The notes under the pieces: model-generated
What the model saw: only the letters and a program-made list of their open reading frames with translations
Told to the model about the DNA's origin: nothing
Database searches by the model: none
Assembly: GCF_041080795.1 (NCBI RefSeq)
Contig: NZ_CP129674.1
Location: 930,001 to 994,000, forward strand
Reading direction: 5' to 3'
Source of the DNA: Bifidobacterium sp. WK041_4_12
GTDB lineage: Bacteria > Actinomycetota > Actinomycetes > Actinomycetales > Bifidobacteriaceae
DNA: 64,000 bases
Shown here: positions 1-9,579 of the stretch, in pieces
Layout of the letters: each line of letters starts with the position of its first letter
How positions within the stretch are numbered: position 1 is the stretch's first letter
Translations under genes and position numbers: made by a program

Positions 1-361
1 GAAGGCTCTTGGTGACAAACGAGGCATTCGACGCTTTGCCGACGTGACCGTTCCTCTTGACGAGGCGCTGGCACGAGCGGTCATCGATATTTCCGGCAGA
101 CCGTATGTCGTGTGCACAGGCGAGCCCGAGGGCTTCGAATTCGCTCTGATCGGGGGACATTTCACCGGATCTCTGGTGCGTCATGTGATGGAATCCATCG
201 CCTTGCATGCGGGCATCTGTCTGCACATGACATTGCTTGCAGGGCGCGACCCGCACCACATAGCAGAGGCAGAGTTCAAGGCCTTGGCTCGTGCCCTGCG
301 TGTGGCAGTGGAATCCGATCCTCGTGTCACCGGCATTCCAAGCACGAAGGGAGCACTGTGA
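1..361 (+). CDS. hisB: Imidazoleglycerol-phosphate dehydratase, C-terminal part
   Basis: This is the 3' end of hisB, cut by the window edge. Reading starts at base 2 with [20 protein letters not shown], the typical HisB stretch before the second half of the fold. It continues through DISGRPYVV and a histidine-containing HxxxE-like segment (about [15 protein letters not shown]) that in this family supplies Mn ligands. HisB dehydrates imidazoleglycerol phosphate to imidazole-acetol phosphate in histidine synthesis. The GTG at 44 is internal and not the start. The stop TGA (359-361) overlaps the GTG start of the next gene, so the two are translationally coupled within the his operon. Confidence 0.95.
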   Translation, partial: KALGDKRGIRRFADVTVPLDEALARAVIDISGRPYVVCTGEPEGFEFALIGGHFTGSLVRHVMESIALHAGICLHMTLLAGRDPHHIAEAEFKALARALRVAVESDPRVTGIPSTKGAL

Positions 362-1347
362 ACGATTCTTCATCTGATGGAAACAGACACGATGGAAACC
401 GGCCCGATGCGAACGGCCCTGTTGGAAACGGCCCTGATGCGAATAACTCGGGTTCCGAAGATCACGATGCTCATGAGAAAGACTCCAACAACCGCAACGC
501 GCAAGAGATGAATGCGGCCAATGAGAAGAAGTCTCACGGCGACGGCGAGCAAGCAGATTCGCACAAGGCTTCTGCAGATTCACTGAGTGATGAAGAAATT
601 GATGCCGCATTTGCCAGTTTCGAGGAGGATTTCAACAAACAGGTAGATGGTGATTTCAATTTCGGAGATGACGATACGATTCATCCGGCTGGAACCCATC
701 GCAACGGTGCTGAGGATGATGCCGATTCCTCTGATCAAAGCGGCTCTGATTCCGAAGCGAATGCCTCTAACGACGTTCACGGGAGTGGAGCTGACGATTC
801 CGGCAACCTCGGCGAAGACGGGACTGACGGGCTTGATATTGACCCTGACTTCACCAACGAACTTGAAGGTCTGATTGGTGACAAGGTCAAGGTTGCGGTG
901 ATCATTACACGCATCGCATCCGCCGAATTGTTGGCAGCGTTCTGTCGCATCTCCGATATTTCAGCGCGCTGCATCGAGTCGTCCGAAGGTGCCGTTGCCG
1001 TGCTCGATACGCATGAGGCGGACGGTCCTGAACATGCAGCTCAGGATTTGACCGATGTCGTCTCAGGTCTTTCCGTCGTTCTTGCGGTGAATAGAGCCAA
1101 TAAACTCAACGCGACATTGTGGATGCGTGGCCAGTCAGGTGAGGAATTCGCTCCTCCCATCCTCTTCGCATCGAGTGCGCCGTTCGTTGAAGACATTATG
1201 ATTGGCACGGTGAGCGTCGATTCCTTGAAGCAGAACGGCATCACTGTGGTCAATACCGATGACGTGGACCACGATCAGGCCATGGGCATCATCGCCCGGC
1301 ATATGCGTCTTGGTCCTGATTCATCTGCGGGCGAGACAGGCGAATGA
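358..1347 (+). CDS. Acidic protein of unknown function inside the his operon
   Basis: Protein of 329 residues starting at GTG 358. It overlaps the hisB stop (GTGA) and has an AGGGAG ribosome site at 348-353. The first 170 residues or so are extremely rich in Asp, Asn, Glu, Gly and Ser, look disordered, and begin with five tandem 5-residue units. The last 150 residues look folded, with alternating hydrophobic strands ([29 protein letters not shown]). I see no known catalytic motif, signal peptide or membrane segment. Its place between hisB and hisH suggests co-expression with histidine synthesis, but I do not recognise a function. My impression is that bifidobacterial his operons carry a hypothetical gene at this spot. 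Confidence 0.85.
   Translation: MNDSSSDGNRHDGNRPDANGPVGNGPDANNSGSEDHDAHEKDSNNRNAQEMNAANEKKSHGDGEQADSHKASADSLSDEEIDAAFASFEEDFNKQVDGDFNFGDDDTIHPAGTHRNGAEDDADSSDQSGSDSEANASNDVHGSGADDSGNLGEDGTDGLDIDPDFTNELEGLIGDKVKVAVIITRIASAELLAAFCRISDISARCIESSEGAVAVLDTHEADGPEHAAQDLTDVVSGLSVVLAVNRANKLNATLWMRGQSGEEFAPPILFASSAPFVEDIMIGTVSVDSLKQNGITVVNTDDVDHDQAMGIIARHMRLGPDSSAGETGE
376..450 (+). repeat. Five tandem 15-base units in the acidic protein gene
   Basis: Units at 376-390, 391-405, 406-420, 421-435 and 436-450 are imperfect copies of a 15-base repeat (for example GATGGAAACCGGCCC). They encode [20 protein letters not shown] and DANNS. The array keeps the reading frame and lies in the predicted disordered N-terminus. 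Confidence 0.9.
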
Positions 1348-1419
1348 GCATGTTTCCAGAACGCGTACAGTATTGCAGTACCGTAGAGATCTTTCATTCC
1401 ACTGCTGTGAGGAGCACCA

Positions 1420-2067
1420 ATGACTTCCATCGTTGTTTTTGATTATGGCTTCGGCAATGTTCGCTCAATGGTTCGTGCACTCGTCAATGTCGGTGCAGAT
1501 GTGACTCTGACATCAAATCACCGTGCCGCGATGGAAGCGGATGGTGTCGTCGTTCCTGGTGTCGGAGCGTTGGCGGCCTGTCTGGAAGGCCTGCGTGATG
1601 TAGGTGGCGAACAGGTCATCAAAGAGCGCTTGGCAGATGGCAGACCAGTCCTGGGCGTCTGCGTCGGCGAGCAGGTCATGTTCGAGTCTGGAGTCGAAAG
1701 GGGAATCCATGCCCAGGGTCTTGGGCTGATCGGCGGCAAGGTTGCACGGCTCGATGCTGACGTGGTTCCTCATACTGGGTGGAATACGGTTCAGGCAGCG
1801 GAAGGTACGACGCTGCTTCACGGCGTGGAACATGAACGTTTCTACTTCGTCCACTCATACGCGGCATTGGATGCACACGATGTTGACGTGGATGGCTTGG
1901 GCTCTGATCCCGGCATGGTGACACGCTGCAGCTATGGTCGGAGCAGTTTCGTCGCTGCCTATGAGCGTGGCCCACTGTCGGCGACCCAATTTCATCCCGA
2001 AAAATCCGCGCAGGCAGGCGCGCGACTGCTGAAGAATTGGATAGCCACTTTTCGCAATTTCTCGTGA
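1420..2067 (+). CDS. hisH: Imidazole glycerol phosphate synthase, glutaminase subunit
   Basis: Class I glutamine amidotransferase of 215 residues, the usual HisH length. It releases ammonia from glutamine for the HisF cyclase. The nucleophile is Cys81 in GVCVGEQ, and the partners are His192 and Glu194 in FHPEKS. The oxyanion segment VVVPGVGA is at about 43-50. The nucleophile motif is slightly unusual, since many HisH proteins read GICLGMQ. A GAGGAG ribosome site precedes the ATG. hisF is not in the window, so the partner must be encoded elsewhere. The gene lies 72 bases after the acidic protein and 45 before hisA. Confidence 0.95.
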   Translation: MTSIVVFDYGFGNVRSMVRALVNVGADVTLTSNHRAAMEADGVVVPGVGALAACLEGLRDVGGEQVIKERLADGRPVLGVCVGEQVMFESGVERGIHAQGLGLIGGKVARLDADVVPHTGWNTVQAAEGTTLLHGVEHERFYFVHSYAALDAHDVDVDGLGSDPGMVTRCSYGRSSFVAAYERGPLSATQFHPEKSAQAGARLLKNWIATFRNFS

Positions 2068-2112
2068 GACGCTACCATAGCTATGTATGTGATGCGTTGA
2101 AAGGATATATTC

Positions 2113-2835
2113 ATGCTGACTCTTCTTCCAGCAGTCGATGTGAGAAATGGCAAGGCCGTAAGACTTAGACAGGGCGCTTCGGGTTCAGAGACGGATTATG
2201 GCAGCCCCTTGGACGCTGCGAGAACATGGGTAGATGCCGGCGCTGAGTGGATTCATCTTGTGGACTTGGACGCCGCGTTTGGAACGGGCAACAACCGGAG
2301 CCAGCTGAAGGCCATCGCCAAGGAACTCGGTTCGAAGGTGCATATCGAAATGAGTGGCGGCATTCGAGACGATGAAAGTCTCGACGAGGCGCTCGATGCC
2401 GGAGCATCGCGAGTCAACATCGGTACGGCAGCATTGGAAAATCCAGACTGGACAGCGGAAGCGATCAAACGCTATGGCGACTGCGTTGCCGTCGGTCTGG
2501 ACGTTCGCGGCCACACTCTGGCTGCTCGCGGCTGGACGCGCGAAGGTGGCGATTTGTTCGAGACCATCACCTTCCTTGATTCGGTTGGCTGTGAACGATA
2601 TGTGGTGACCGATGTATCGCGAGATGGCATGATGAGCGGTCCCAACGTCGAGCTGCTTCGTGAAGTCGCAGAGTGCACGTCCGCGAACGTCACGGCATCA
2701 GGCGGCATCTCGTCGCTGAAGGACATCGAACACATAGCTGATCTGGAGGCTTTGGGAGTCGATTCTGCCATTCTTGGAAAATCTTTATATTCCGGCGCGT
2801 TCCGTCTTGAGGACGCGCTGAATCTCGCCCGCTAG
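2113..2835 (+). CDS. hisA: Phosphoribosyl isomerase (HisA/PriA)
   Basis: A (beta/alpha)8 barrel of 240 residues, full length for HisA/PriA. It isomerises ProFAR to PRFAR in histidine synthesis. The first catalytic Asp is Asp9 in [30 protein letters not shown] and [14 protein letters not shown] are signatures of the actinobacterial PriA subgroup. PriA also isomerises phosphoribosylanthranilate for tryptophan in organisms that lack trpF. Whether this strain has trpF cannot be judged from the window, so dual activity is an inference from the family. The AAAGGATATATTC upstream of the ATG holds the ribosome site. Confidence 0.93.
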   Translation: MLTLLPAVDVRNGKAVRLRQGASGSETDYGSPLDAARTWVDAGAEWIHLVDLDAAFGTGNNRSQLKAIAKELGSKVHIEMSGGIRDDESLDEALDAGASRVNIGTAALENPDWTAEAIKRYGDCVAVGLDVRGHTLAARGWTREGGDLFETITFLDSVGCERYVVTDVSRDGMMSGPNVELLREVAECTSANVTASGGISSLKDIEHIADLEALGVDSAILGKSLYSGAFRLEDALNLAR

Positions 2836-2953
2836 ATCTGTCCGGGGACAGCGTTGTCGGCAGATGTGCAGTGGCACTTAAGAAGCACCGGGTTCTCAGA
2901 CACGCCGAAGCGTAGTATTAATTAGGAAATAAATGCATGGGAGCATAGCAGAC

Positions 2954-4291
2954 ATGGATAAACAGCAGGAGTTTGCGTTACGCACCGTTGAGGAACGCGA
3001 TGTACGTTTCATTCGTTTGTGGTTCACCGATGTATTGGGAACGCTGAAATCCGTGGCGATAGCGCCGGCGGAGCTCGAAGCGGCATTTGAAGAGGGTCTG
3101 GGATTCGATGGATCTGCCATTGAGGGCATGACCAGAGTCTCGGAAGACGATATGATCGTCAAGCCTGATCCCTCGACTTTCCAGATTCTGCCTTGGCGAG
3201 GAGGCCCGCAGGGCACGGCGCGCATGTTCTGTGACATTCTGACGCCGGATGGTGAGCCAAGTCTCGGCGATCCGCGTCATGTGTTGAAGAGAGCGCTTTC
3301 GAAGGCCAAGGACAAGGGTTTCACTTTCTATGTGCATCCTGAGATTGAGTTCTATCTCTTTGAGCAGCAGGAAGATTGGTCGCAGGTACCCACGCCTATC
3401 GATCATGGCGGTTATTTCGATCATGTGCCACGCAGCCCAGGGATGGATTTCCGCCGTGCAACGGTGAACATGCTTGAACAGATGGGCATTTCAGTTGAAT
3501 ATTCCCACCATGAGGCAGGACCGGGGCAGAACGAGATCGATCTGCGATACGCCGATGCCCTCACCACAGCCGACAACATCATGACCTTCAGAACGGTGGT
3601 AAAAGAGGTATCGCTTGAACGTGGCATCCATGCCAGCTTCATGCCCAAGCCATTGTCTGATCAGCCGGGTTCGGGCATGCATACGCACCTGAGTCTTTTT
3701 GAAGGTGACGGTAATGCCTTCTACGAGGCTGGGCAGGAATTCAACATGTCGTTGACGGCGCGACAGTTCGCAGCTGGCATCCTTTACCATGCTGCAGAAA
3801 TCACGGCGGTCACCGATCAGTATGTGAACTCGTACAAGCGGCTGTGGGGCGGTAACGAAGCTCCAAGCTATGTGTGCTGGGGTCATAACAACCGTTCCGC
3901 ACTGTTGAGAATCCCTCAGTACAAGCCGGGCAAGGGCAATTCCGCTCGCATGGAATTCCGTGCGCTCGATCCTGTTACCAATCCGTATCTGGCATACTCC
4001 GTGTTGCTTGCTGCCGGGTTGGATGGCATCGAACAGCAGATGACGCTGACTGAGCCGACCAGCGACGATGTGTGGGAACTCACGGATGTGGAACGCCAGT
4101 CCATGGGCATCGAGCCACTGCCCGATTCTCTGGATGCGGCCTTGAAGATCATGGAGAAGTCCGAATTCGTTGCCGATGTGCTTGGCGAACACGCTTTTGA
4201 GTATTTCCTGCGCAACAAGCGCAAGGAATGGGATGAATACCGCTTGCAAGTCACCCCATACGAGCTTCAAAAATACTTACCGACGCTCTAA
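2954..4291 (+). CDS. glnA: Glutamine synthetase type I (GlnA2-like)
   Basis: ATP-dependent synthesis of glutamine from glutamate and ammonia. From ATG 2954 the protein has 445 residues and begins MDKQQEFALRT, aligning with the start of mycobacterial GlnA2 (446 residues). An in-frame ATG at 2933 would add seven residues. A GGGAG at 2939-2943 favours 2954. Signatures include FDGSAIEG, HHEAGPGQNEIDLRYADAL (metal ligands), SGMHTHLS and KGNSARMEFRALD. Where adenylylated enzymes carry an NLY-type tyrosine, this protein reads SDDVWELTDVERQ, so the GlnE target tyrosine appears absent. It stands alone behind hisA with its own upstream region (2836-2953). That region contains the perfect hairpin CTGTCC-GG-GGACAG at 2838-2851. 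Confidence 0.93.
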   Translation: MDKQQEFALRTVEERDVRFIRLWFTDVLGTLKSVAIAPAELEAAFEEGLGFDGSAIEGMTRVSEDDMIVKPDPSTFQILPWRGGPQGTARMFCDILTPDGEPSLGDPRHVLKRALSKAKDKGFTFYVHPEIEFYLFEQQEDWSQVPTPIDHGGYFDHVPRSPGMDFRRATVNMLEQMGISVEYSHHEAGPGQNEIDLRYADALTTADNIMTFRTVVKEVSLERGIHASFMPKPLSDQPGSGMHTHLSLFEGDGNAFYEAGQEFNMSLTARQFAAGILYHAAEITAVTDQYVNSYKRLWGGNEAPSYVCWGHNNRSALLRIPQYKPGKGNSARMEFRALDPVTNPYLAYSVLLAAGLDGIEQQMTLTEPTSDDVWELTDVERQSMGIEPLPDSLDAALKIMEKSEFVADVLGEHAFEYFLRNKRKEWDEYRLQVTPYELQKYLPTL

Positions 4292-4305
4292 AAAATCCGC
4301 TTAGC

Positions 4306-4408
4306 GAGTTTTGTTGCCTTTTCACAGTAGACATGTCGATTTTTGGCCTGTCTCAGCTCAGATTTCAACGAATATGAGCCTGCATACTGTGGAAAGGCAA
4401 CAAAACTC
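4306..4408. repeat. Long imperfect hairpin element after glnA
   Basis: Two 24-base arms, 4306-4329 (starting GAGTTTTGTTGCC) and 4385-4408, are reverse complements with one mismatch, separated by 55 bases. The spacer contains GATTTTTGG. It sits between the convergent genes glnA and the minus-strand exported protein, so it could end transcription from both sides. Its layout resembles the hairpins at 35275 and 36288, although the arm sequences differ. Confidence 0.8.
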
Positions 4409-4500
4409 AATGGCTCGGGGAATTTTCCGTCGAATATGTTGAGATTTCGACTTATCAGTGTTCAATTTCGGCGTTGCTGGGGCTGTTTAATCCGCATCTT

Positions 4501-5430
4501 CTAGTGTTGCTCGTCAGTGACGGGGAACCAGTGCTTATATATGTACGAAAAGTTACGATTGCCGTAGCTCGAGCATGAGTCGCCTTTGCCGACCACGGCG
4601 GCCAGGGCTGCAGCATTGGGCTGATACGGGGTATAGATATAGAGCAGCGCCGTGGCACGGTTCTCAATGAACACCTTTGTGCCGCCACACGATGCTGTGG
4701 GACTGAAGGCTATGTAATTCAGTTGGCCTGCATGATAGGAATATTCGGAATCATGGGCGAGATAATATTTGAAGCGTTTGGCTGAGCCATAGACCTGGTT
4801 GAAGAATCCCGCATATTTCGGATCGCAACTGGCATCGTCAGGGCAGGAGAGTCCCATGGCGGATTTGTACTGCCACGCGCTGGGGTTGGTCGAGCTGACA
4901 AGCTGCTGTTCCTTCTGTAGCAAGGTGAGAAGAACTTTCTGATTGATGCCGCACGAGCGTGCCACGCCATCGATGATGGTTGCGGCAGACTGTGCCTTGC
5001 CACCCTTGTATGCCTTGCACAGTGAATCAGCGGCGATATCGGTGGTGTCCTGCTTGTAATTCTTGAGGCAGGAGCTGCCCTGGCAAGCATCGTTCCTTGC
5101 ATTGAGAAAGCTCTGTACCGATGAGGCGTTCATGGTGGCACTATCGAAAAACTCGTCATCGCTGACGATCTTCCCCGGATTGAAATCATAGCGCGTGCTG
5201 AACAGTTCCTGACGTTGCTGCGCCTGCTGCACCGCAGCACGATACTGTTCCGAGCGAATGCCAAGCATGATTAAGGTCATGGCAAGAATGACTGCAATCG
5301 TCGAGCCTGAACACCATGCGATTCGCTTGCCGAACGACATCTTGCGCCATGTTCGGACTATGAAGCTGCTGCGCTTCCTGCGACTCGAGGAACGCTTGCG
5401 TCGGGATTGGTGTCTAGTCATCTTCATCAT
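4501..5430 (-). CDS. Membrane-anchored extracytoplasmic protein of unknown function, lysozyme-like features possible
   Basis: Protein of 309 residues. A very basic N-terminus (RRKRSSSRRKR) precedes one membrane helix at about 38-58, so the rest probably lies outside the cell. The outer part has eight cysteines (in ACQGSSC, DSLC, ARSC, LSCPDDASC, ASCGG and GDSCSS), an even number that fits disulphide bonds. The segment GINQKVLLTLLQKEQQLVSS (about 161-180), followed by SAMGLSCPDD and GFFNQVYGSAKRF, resembles the helix with a catalytic Glu in lysozyme or transglycosylase folds, with Glu174 as candidate. That is an inference from pattern only. The C-terminus ends YIYKHWFPV. It is convergent with glnA and separated from it by a hairpin. 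I believe related uncharacterised secreted proteins occur in other actinobacteria. Confidence 0.8.
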   Translation of the reverse strand: MMKMTRHQSRRKRSSSRRKRSSFIVRTWRKMSFGKRIAWCSGSTIAVILAMTLIMLGIRSEQYRAAVQQAQQRQELFSTRYDFNPGKIVSDDEFFDSATMNASSVQSFLNARNDACQGSSCLKNYKQDTTDIAADSLCKAYKGGKAQSAATIIDGVARSCGINQKVLLTLLQKEQQLVSSTNPSAWQYKSAMGLSCPDDASCDPKYAGFFNQVYGSAKRFKYYLAHDSEYSYHAGQLNYIAFSPTASCGGTKVFIENRATALLYIYTPYQPNAAALAAVVGKGDSCSSYGNRNFSYIYKHWFPVTDEQH

Positions 5431-5469
5431 GCACCATAGTAGTGGAACACGTCAGGTTGGCAGGAACGA

Positions 5470-8400
5470 TCATCTCTGCACCAATTTTCGTATGCGCTGC
5501 ATGCTCACCGGCTGCGAGGTGCCGAGTTCCTGAGCCCAGAGCGAGACATAGAATTCCTCAAGCATCCACCGAGCCTGTTCAGCTTGGGCCACGAGCTGAT
5601 CTCTGCGCTCGCCTGCCGGTTCGGACTGGGCCTTGCGTTGAGCGTCATTCACCATTCGTTGTGCCTGATCGGCCTCCCATGCCCAACGAACGTCGCGGGA
5701 CTTGTCCTTCTTCGCCTTTTCCAGACGAATCAGGTCAGCATGGAGGAAGCGCTCAACATGGGGCAACTCGCATCCTGGGGTGTCTCTCACAAACCCTTGA
5801 TGCACCAACGATGCCATATGCTCACGAATCGATTGCAGCACCGCCAGCAGGGGCAGATCGGCAGGACCTGAAATCGCTCTATCGATCTGGGCATAACGCT
5901 TCATGATGTGAATCACATCATGTGCCACGGCATAGACCGTATCCTCATAGACTTCATGCACGTCTTCGACTGCCTGCGCCAGTGCCTGATCGGATGTGAT
6001 CCCATCAACATCGGGCAGCAGCCGCTTCACGGTTGCCCATTGCAAGTCCTGTATCAGTGCCTTCGTGCTCGGATATGGCGTTGCGGCAAGCATCAGCGCC
6101 TCTTCTCCCAGCCATCGAGACGAAATGCGATCGGCCGGAAGCTGCAGTGTCTTGACGGCGGCCTTCCACAACATTTGCGAATGCGATGTCGTGGTGGCCC
6201 CAGCCTGATGCAGCAGTCTGCTCTGTTCCACGGGTTTGCCCTCGCTCGCGGCTTCCGCAGCTTTCCTTCCCACCTGCTGCTTTGCTGCGGCTTCGGATTG
6301 TTCGGCAAAACGATGCTGCAGCTGTGTCAGGGATTTTCCAGATCCAAGAACCTTCACCTGCTGATGCCGCCGATGGCGTCCATGGTGAGGACTGTGCGCT
6401 GTCGAATCTTCAATCACGAATGTCATTCTGGTGTAGTCAGGCATGCGCTTGCGCTGTTCTGCATCGAATACGCTCGGATGAATCTGCGCATCCGATATTG
6501 CGATGGCAGCTTCGGTAAAGACCTGCGAGAATTCCGGCCATCGTGTGAGTGAATCCTCCGATGATTTTGAATCCGCATTATCCGTGTGATCGTTGCGCGA
6601 TGTGCCCAGACCTGGAAGATGAGGATAGCGTTCGTCGATCCAGGTGCGAATCGCACGCGAAGTATCCGGCGCCGGAACGAATTGGACGCGCAACGCCTTG
6701 GGCAGGGATTTGATGGTCGAAAGAATGACATCATCAAGAAGGCCAGGAACATTCCACGTAAATGCTTCAGGTCTGAGTCTGGCAAGCAGCTTTACGGGAA
6801 TGTGGACGCTCACACCGTCGTCAGGTGCCTGCGGATTGTATACATAGCTCAATCGCAGGCTGTATGTCGAGCCGTCGCTGGCTGTGCCCTTCCAATGATC
6901 TGGATAGTCGTCAAGATTGTGCGAAGTCGACGTTTGCAGACGATCGATCTTCGTTGGATCGAAATCGAGCAGATGGGGATTCTGGTCATGCTCGTGTTTC
7001 CACCAATGGGCGAGCGCAGCCACTGAGGTGATGCCATCTGGCAGCACCTGATCGTAGAAGTCGTAGAGATCCTCATCGTTCACTGTTTCGCCGACATTGC
7101 GCGTACGACTGCTTTCCTCGTCGGCATCATCAAGAACAGCGCGGTTGGCCTGTACGAATGTGTCATACGAGAATCGCTGCTGAACGTCGCCTTCGACCAA
7201 GCCTTGCCGAATCAAAAAATCTCGTGCCTCCACGGGATTGATGGAGCCCCACTGCACCGTTCTGCCCTGCACGATGGGCAAACCATAGAGCAGAACCTTG
7301 GAGCTGGCTATGGCAGAGCCATGGGAGGCAGCCCAGTGCGGTTCGGCATAGGTAACGCGCGTCAAAGAACCTGCGAGGGATTCCGCCCATTCGGGATCGA
7401 TTTTCGCGGCATTGCGAGCCCACAGACGAGAGGTTTCAACCAGATCGGTCACCATCACCCACTCTGGAGTGGTTTTGGCAACTCCAGAGGCGGGGAACAG
7501 TGCGAAATGGGTGCCACGAGCACCCTGATACTCATTATGGGATGTTTTCTGCGCTCGTTTCATGGCCCGCGCCCGAGCAGCGCCATGCAAGCCTGCGAAA
7601 TCCGAGGCCTTGGGCTCTCGAATCACCTGCATGCCCATATTTGAGAGGAGACCGGCCAGCATGGCACGATGAATGCCTTCGCCATCCCACGAGCATGCCA
7701 GACTGAACGCCGCCTGCTGATTCATGGGAAGCTGACGTATGGCCAAGTCAGGTCGCGAGCTTGGCAACGGTTCTCCCACCTTGAACTTGAGTTCATGACA
7801 CATCTGAGCCAGCTGACGATAGAGATCACGCCACTGACGCATGCGCATATAGCTCATCATCTCGGATCTGCTCAAACGTCGCAGCGCTCCGTTGCCTGGA
7901 TCCCCGTCAGCTTGGAAGAAGCGATCCCACATGTTCAGGGCCGTGAGAAAGTCGCTCGTCTGATCGACATATCTGTTATGAATCCGATCCGCTTCCTCAC
8001 GCTTTTCCTGAGGGCGCTCGCGTGGATCCTGAAGGCTGAGAAAGGCGACGACAACCAAAACCGCTGCCAGGGTGTTCGGCGTGTTCTTGGCGGCTTCAAT
8101 AACCATTCTGCCGAGTCGGATGTCAATCGGTATGCGAGCGAGTTGGCGACCTATCGAGGTAAGCCGAACATCGCTGTGCGAGCTCCTGTTCGCCGCTATT
8201 GCCTTCAACTCGGTCAGTTCGGTGAATCCGTCGGAGACGGCACGGATGTCAGGTGGGTCGATGAAGCCGAATTCGGTGACATCTCTGGCTGTTTTTGCCA
8301 CGCCGACCGAAAGCATGTGAAGCACCACAGCGCCGAGGGAAGTTCTGAGAATCTCTGGTTCGGTGAATTTCGGCCTTGTCTCGAAATCCTGTGAGGAATA

Positions 8401-9579
8401 CAGGCGTATGGCGATACCATCGGCGATTCGGCCACACCGTCCGGCGCGCTGGTTGGCACTCGCCTGCGAAATGTCTTCAATGGGCAGCCGCTGAACCTTT
8501 GCTGATTTCGAGTATCGGCTGATTCTAGCGGTTCCCGGGTCTACGACATAGCGGATTCCCGGCACGGTCAGCGAGGTTTCTGCAACATTGGTGGCGATCA
8601 CGATGCGCTGATGAGCATGGTGATCGAATACCCTGTGCTGGTCCTTGGAAGAGAGCCTTGCAAACAGGGGGATGATCTCGATGGCATCGGGGCGGCGCAT
8701 GTCGGCGGTTCGAGGTCCAAAATGCTTGTTCAGCGCGCTTTCGAACTCATGGATGTCGCGTTCGCCGGATGCAAAGACGAGAATGTCTCGCGCGCCCTGA
8801 TCGTGGGCCGAAAGCGTCACCAATTCGGTGCACGCCCTGGCGACACCTTCAGAGATGTCCAAAGCGTCATCGTTGTCGTAGCTGTCACCGTTGGAGTGGC
8901 TGCCGTGGTGATCTGTGGAAAAGCGTTGATTGCCAGCGAATCCATCGACATGATTCATCAGGGCAGGGGGCTCATCCAAAGGTTCGTAGACGATTTGAAC
9001 GGGGTAGGTTCGTCCGGACACTTCGATGATGGGCACCTTCGTGTGCAGAGCCCTTGCAAAATGTTTCTGAAACTTTTCAGAGTCGATGGTGGCTGACGTG
9101 ACGATCAGCTTCAGGTCGCGACGCTGGGGGAGCAGAGCAGTCAGATATCCGAGCAGGAAGTCGATGTTCAGGCTGCGTTCATGCGCCTCATCGATGATGA
9201 TGGTGTCATATGCGCTGAGTTTCGGATCCCGCTGTATCTGCGCGAGCAGAATGCCATCGGTGACCACTCGCAGGCGTGTCTTTGGCGAGCTTTCATCGGT
9301 GAATCGAACCTGGAAACCAACCTCGTCGCCGAGATGTACGCCGAGTTCGAGCGCGATGCGTTCGGCAACCGTTCTGGCTGCTATTCTACGAGGCTGGGTG
9401 TGAACGATTTGGTGGCCGTGAGTTCCCCTGCCCATCTGCAATACAATCTTGGGAATCTGGGTGGTCTTTCCTGAACCGGTCTGACCGGAAACGATAACGA
9501 CCTGAGACTTGCGAACAGCCTGCTCGATTTCAGTTCGGGCGGCGCTGACCGGCAATTCCTGTGGATAATCAAACCTCAT
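5470..9579 (-). CDS. hrpA: ATP-dependent RNA helicase HrpA (DEAH box)
   Basis: DEAH/RHA helicase of 1369 residues, normal length for bacterial HrpA. Walker A GQTGSGKTTQ is at 32-41 and DEAH at 130-133. SATIDSEKF is motif III, and VAETSLTVPGIRYVVD with QRAGRCGR are motifs V and VI. The winged-helix and ratchet region follows, then the long C-terminal HrpA domain (DUF3418). In other bacteria HrpA acts in mRNA processing and in rescue of stalled or collided ribosomes. The start ATG (9577-9579) overlaps the stop of the upstream methyltransferase gene by four bases (ATGA), so the two form one transcription unit. Confidence 0.95.
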   Translation of the reverse strand: MRFDYPQELPVSAARTEIEQAVRKSQVVIVSGQTGSGKTTQIPKIVLQMGRGTHGHQIVHTQPRRIAARTVAERIALELGVHLGDEVGFQVRFTDESSPKTRLRVVTDGILLAQIQRDPKLSAYDTIIIDEAHERSLNIDFLLGYLTALLPQRRDLKLIVTSATIDSEKFQKHFARALHTKVPIIEVSGRTYPVQIVYEPLDEPPALMNHVDGFAGNQRFSTDHHGSHSNGDSYDNDDALDISEGVARACTELVTLSAHDQGARDILVFASGERDIHEFESALNKHFGPRTADMRRPDAIEIIPLFARLSSKDQHRVFDHHAHQRIVIATNVAETSLTVPGIRYVVDPGTARISRYSKSAKVQRLPIEDISQASANQRAGRCGRIADGIAIRLYSSQDFETRPKFTEPEILRTSLGAVVLHMLSVGVAKTARDVTEFGFIDPPDIRAVSDGFTELTELKAIAANRSSHSDVRLTSIGRQLARIPIDIRLGRMVIEAAKNTPNTLAAVLVVVAFLSLQDPRERPQEKREEADRIHNRYVDQTSDFLTALNMWDRFFQADGDPGNGALRRLSRSEMMSYMRMRQWRDLYRQLAQMCHELKFKVGEPLPSSRPDLAIRQLPMNQQAAFSLACSWDGEGIHRAMLAGLLSNMGMQVIREPKASDFAGLHGAARARAMKRAQKTSHNEYQGARGTHFALFPASGVAKTTPEWVMVTDLVETSRLWARNAAKIDPEWAESLAGSLTRVTYAEPHWAASHGSAIASSKVLLYGLPIVQGRTVQWGSINPVEARDFLIRQGLVEGDVQQRFSYDTFVQANRAVLDDADEESSRTRNVGETVNDEDLYDFYDQVLPDGITSVAALAHWWKHEHDQNPHLLDFDPTKIDRLQTSTSHNLDDYPDHWKGTASDGSTYSLRLSYVYNPQAPDDGVSVHIPVKLLARLRPEAFTWNVPGLLDDVILSTIKSLPKALRVQFVPAPDTSRAIRTWIDERYPHLPGLGTSRNDHTDNADSKSSEDSLTRWPEFSQVFTEAAIAISDAQIHPSVFDAEQRKRMPDYTRMTFVIEDSTAHSPHHGRHRRHQQVKVLGSGKSLTQLQHRFAEQSEAAAKQQVGRKAAEAASEGKPVEQSRLLHQAGATTTSHSQMLWKAAVKTLQLPADRISSRWLGEEALMLAATPYPSTKALIQDLQWATVKRLLPDVDGITSDQALAQAVEDVHEVYEDTVYAVAHDVIHIMKRYAQIDRAISGPADLPLLAVLQSIREHMASLVHQGFVRDTPGCELPHVERFLHADLIRLEKAKKDKSRDVRWAWEADQAQRMVNDAQRKAQSEPAGERRDQLVAQAEQARWMLEEFYVSLWAQELGTSQPVSMQRIRKLVQR

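Noticed and set aside
2838..2851. Hairpin CTGTCC-GG-GGACAG after hisA as a his operon terminator
   Set aside because: The loop is too short and no T-run follows, so I only mention it with glnA.
3491..4270. 259-codon minus-strand frame in glnA
   Set aside because: Antisense shadow of glutamine synthetase.
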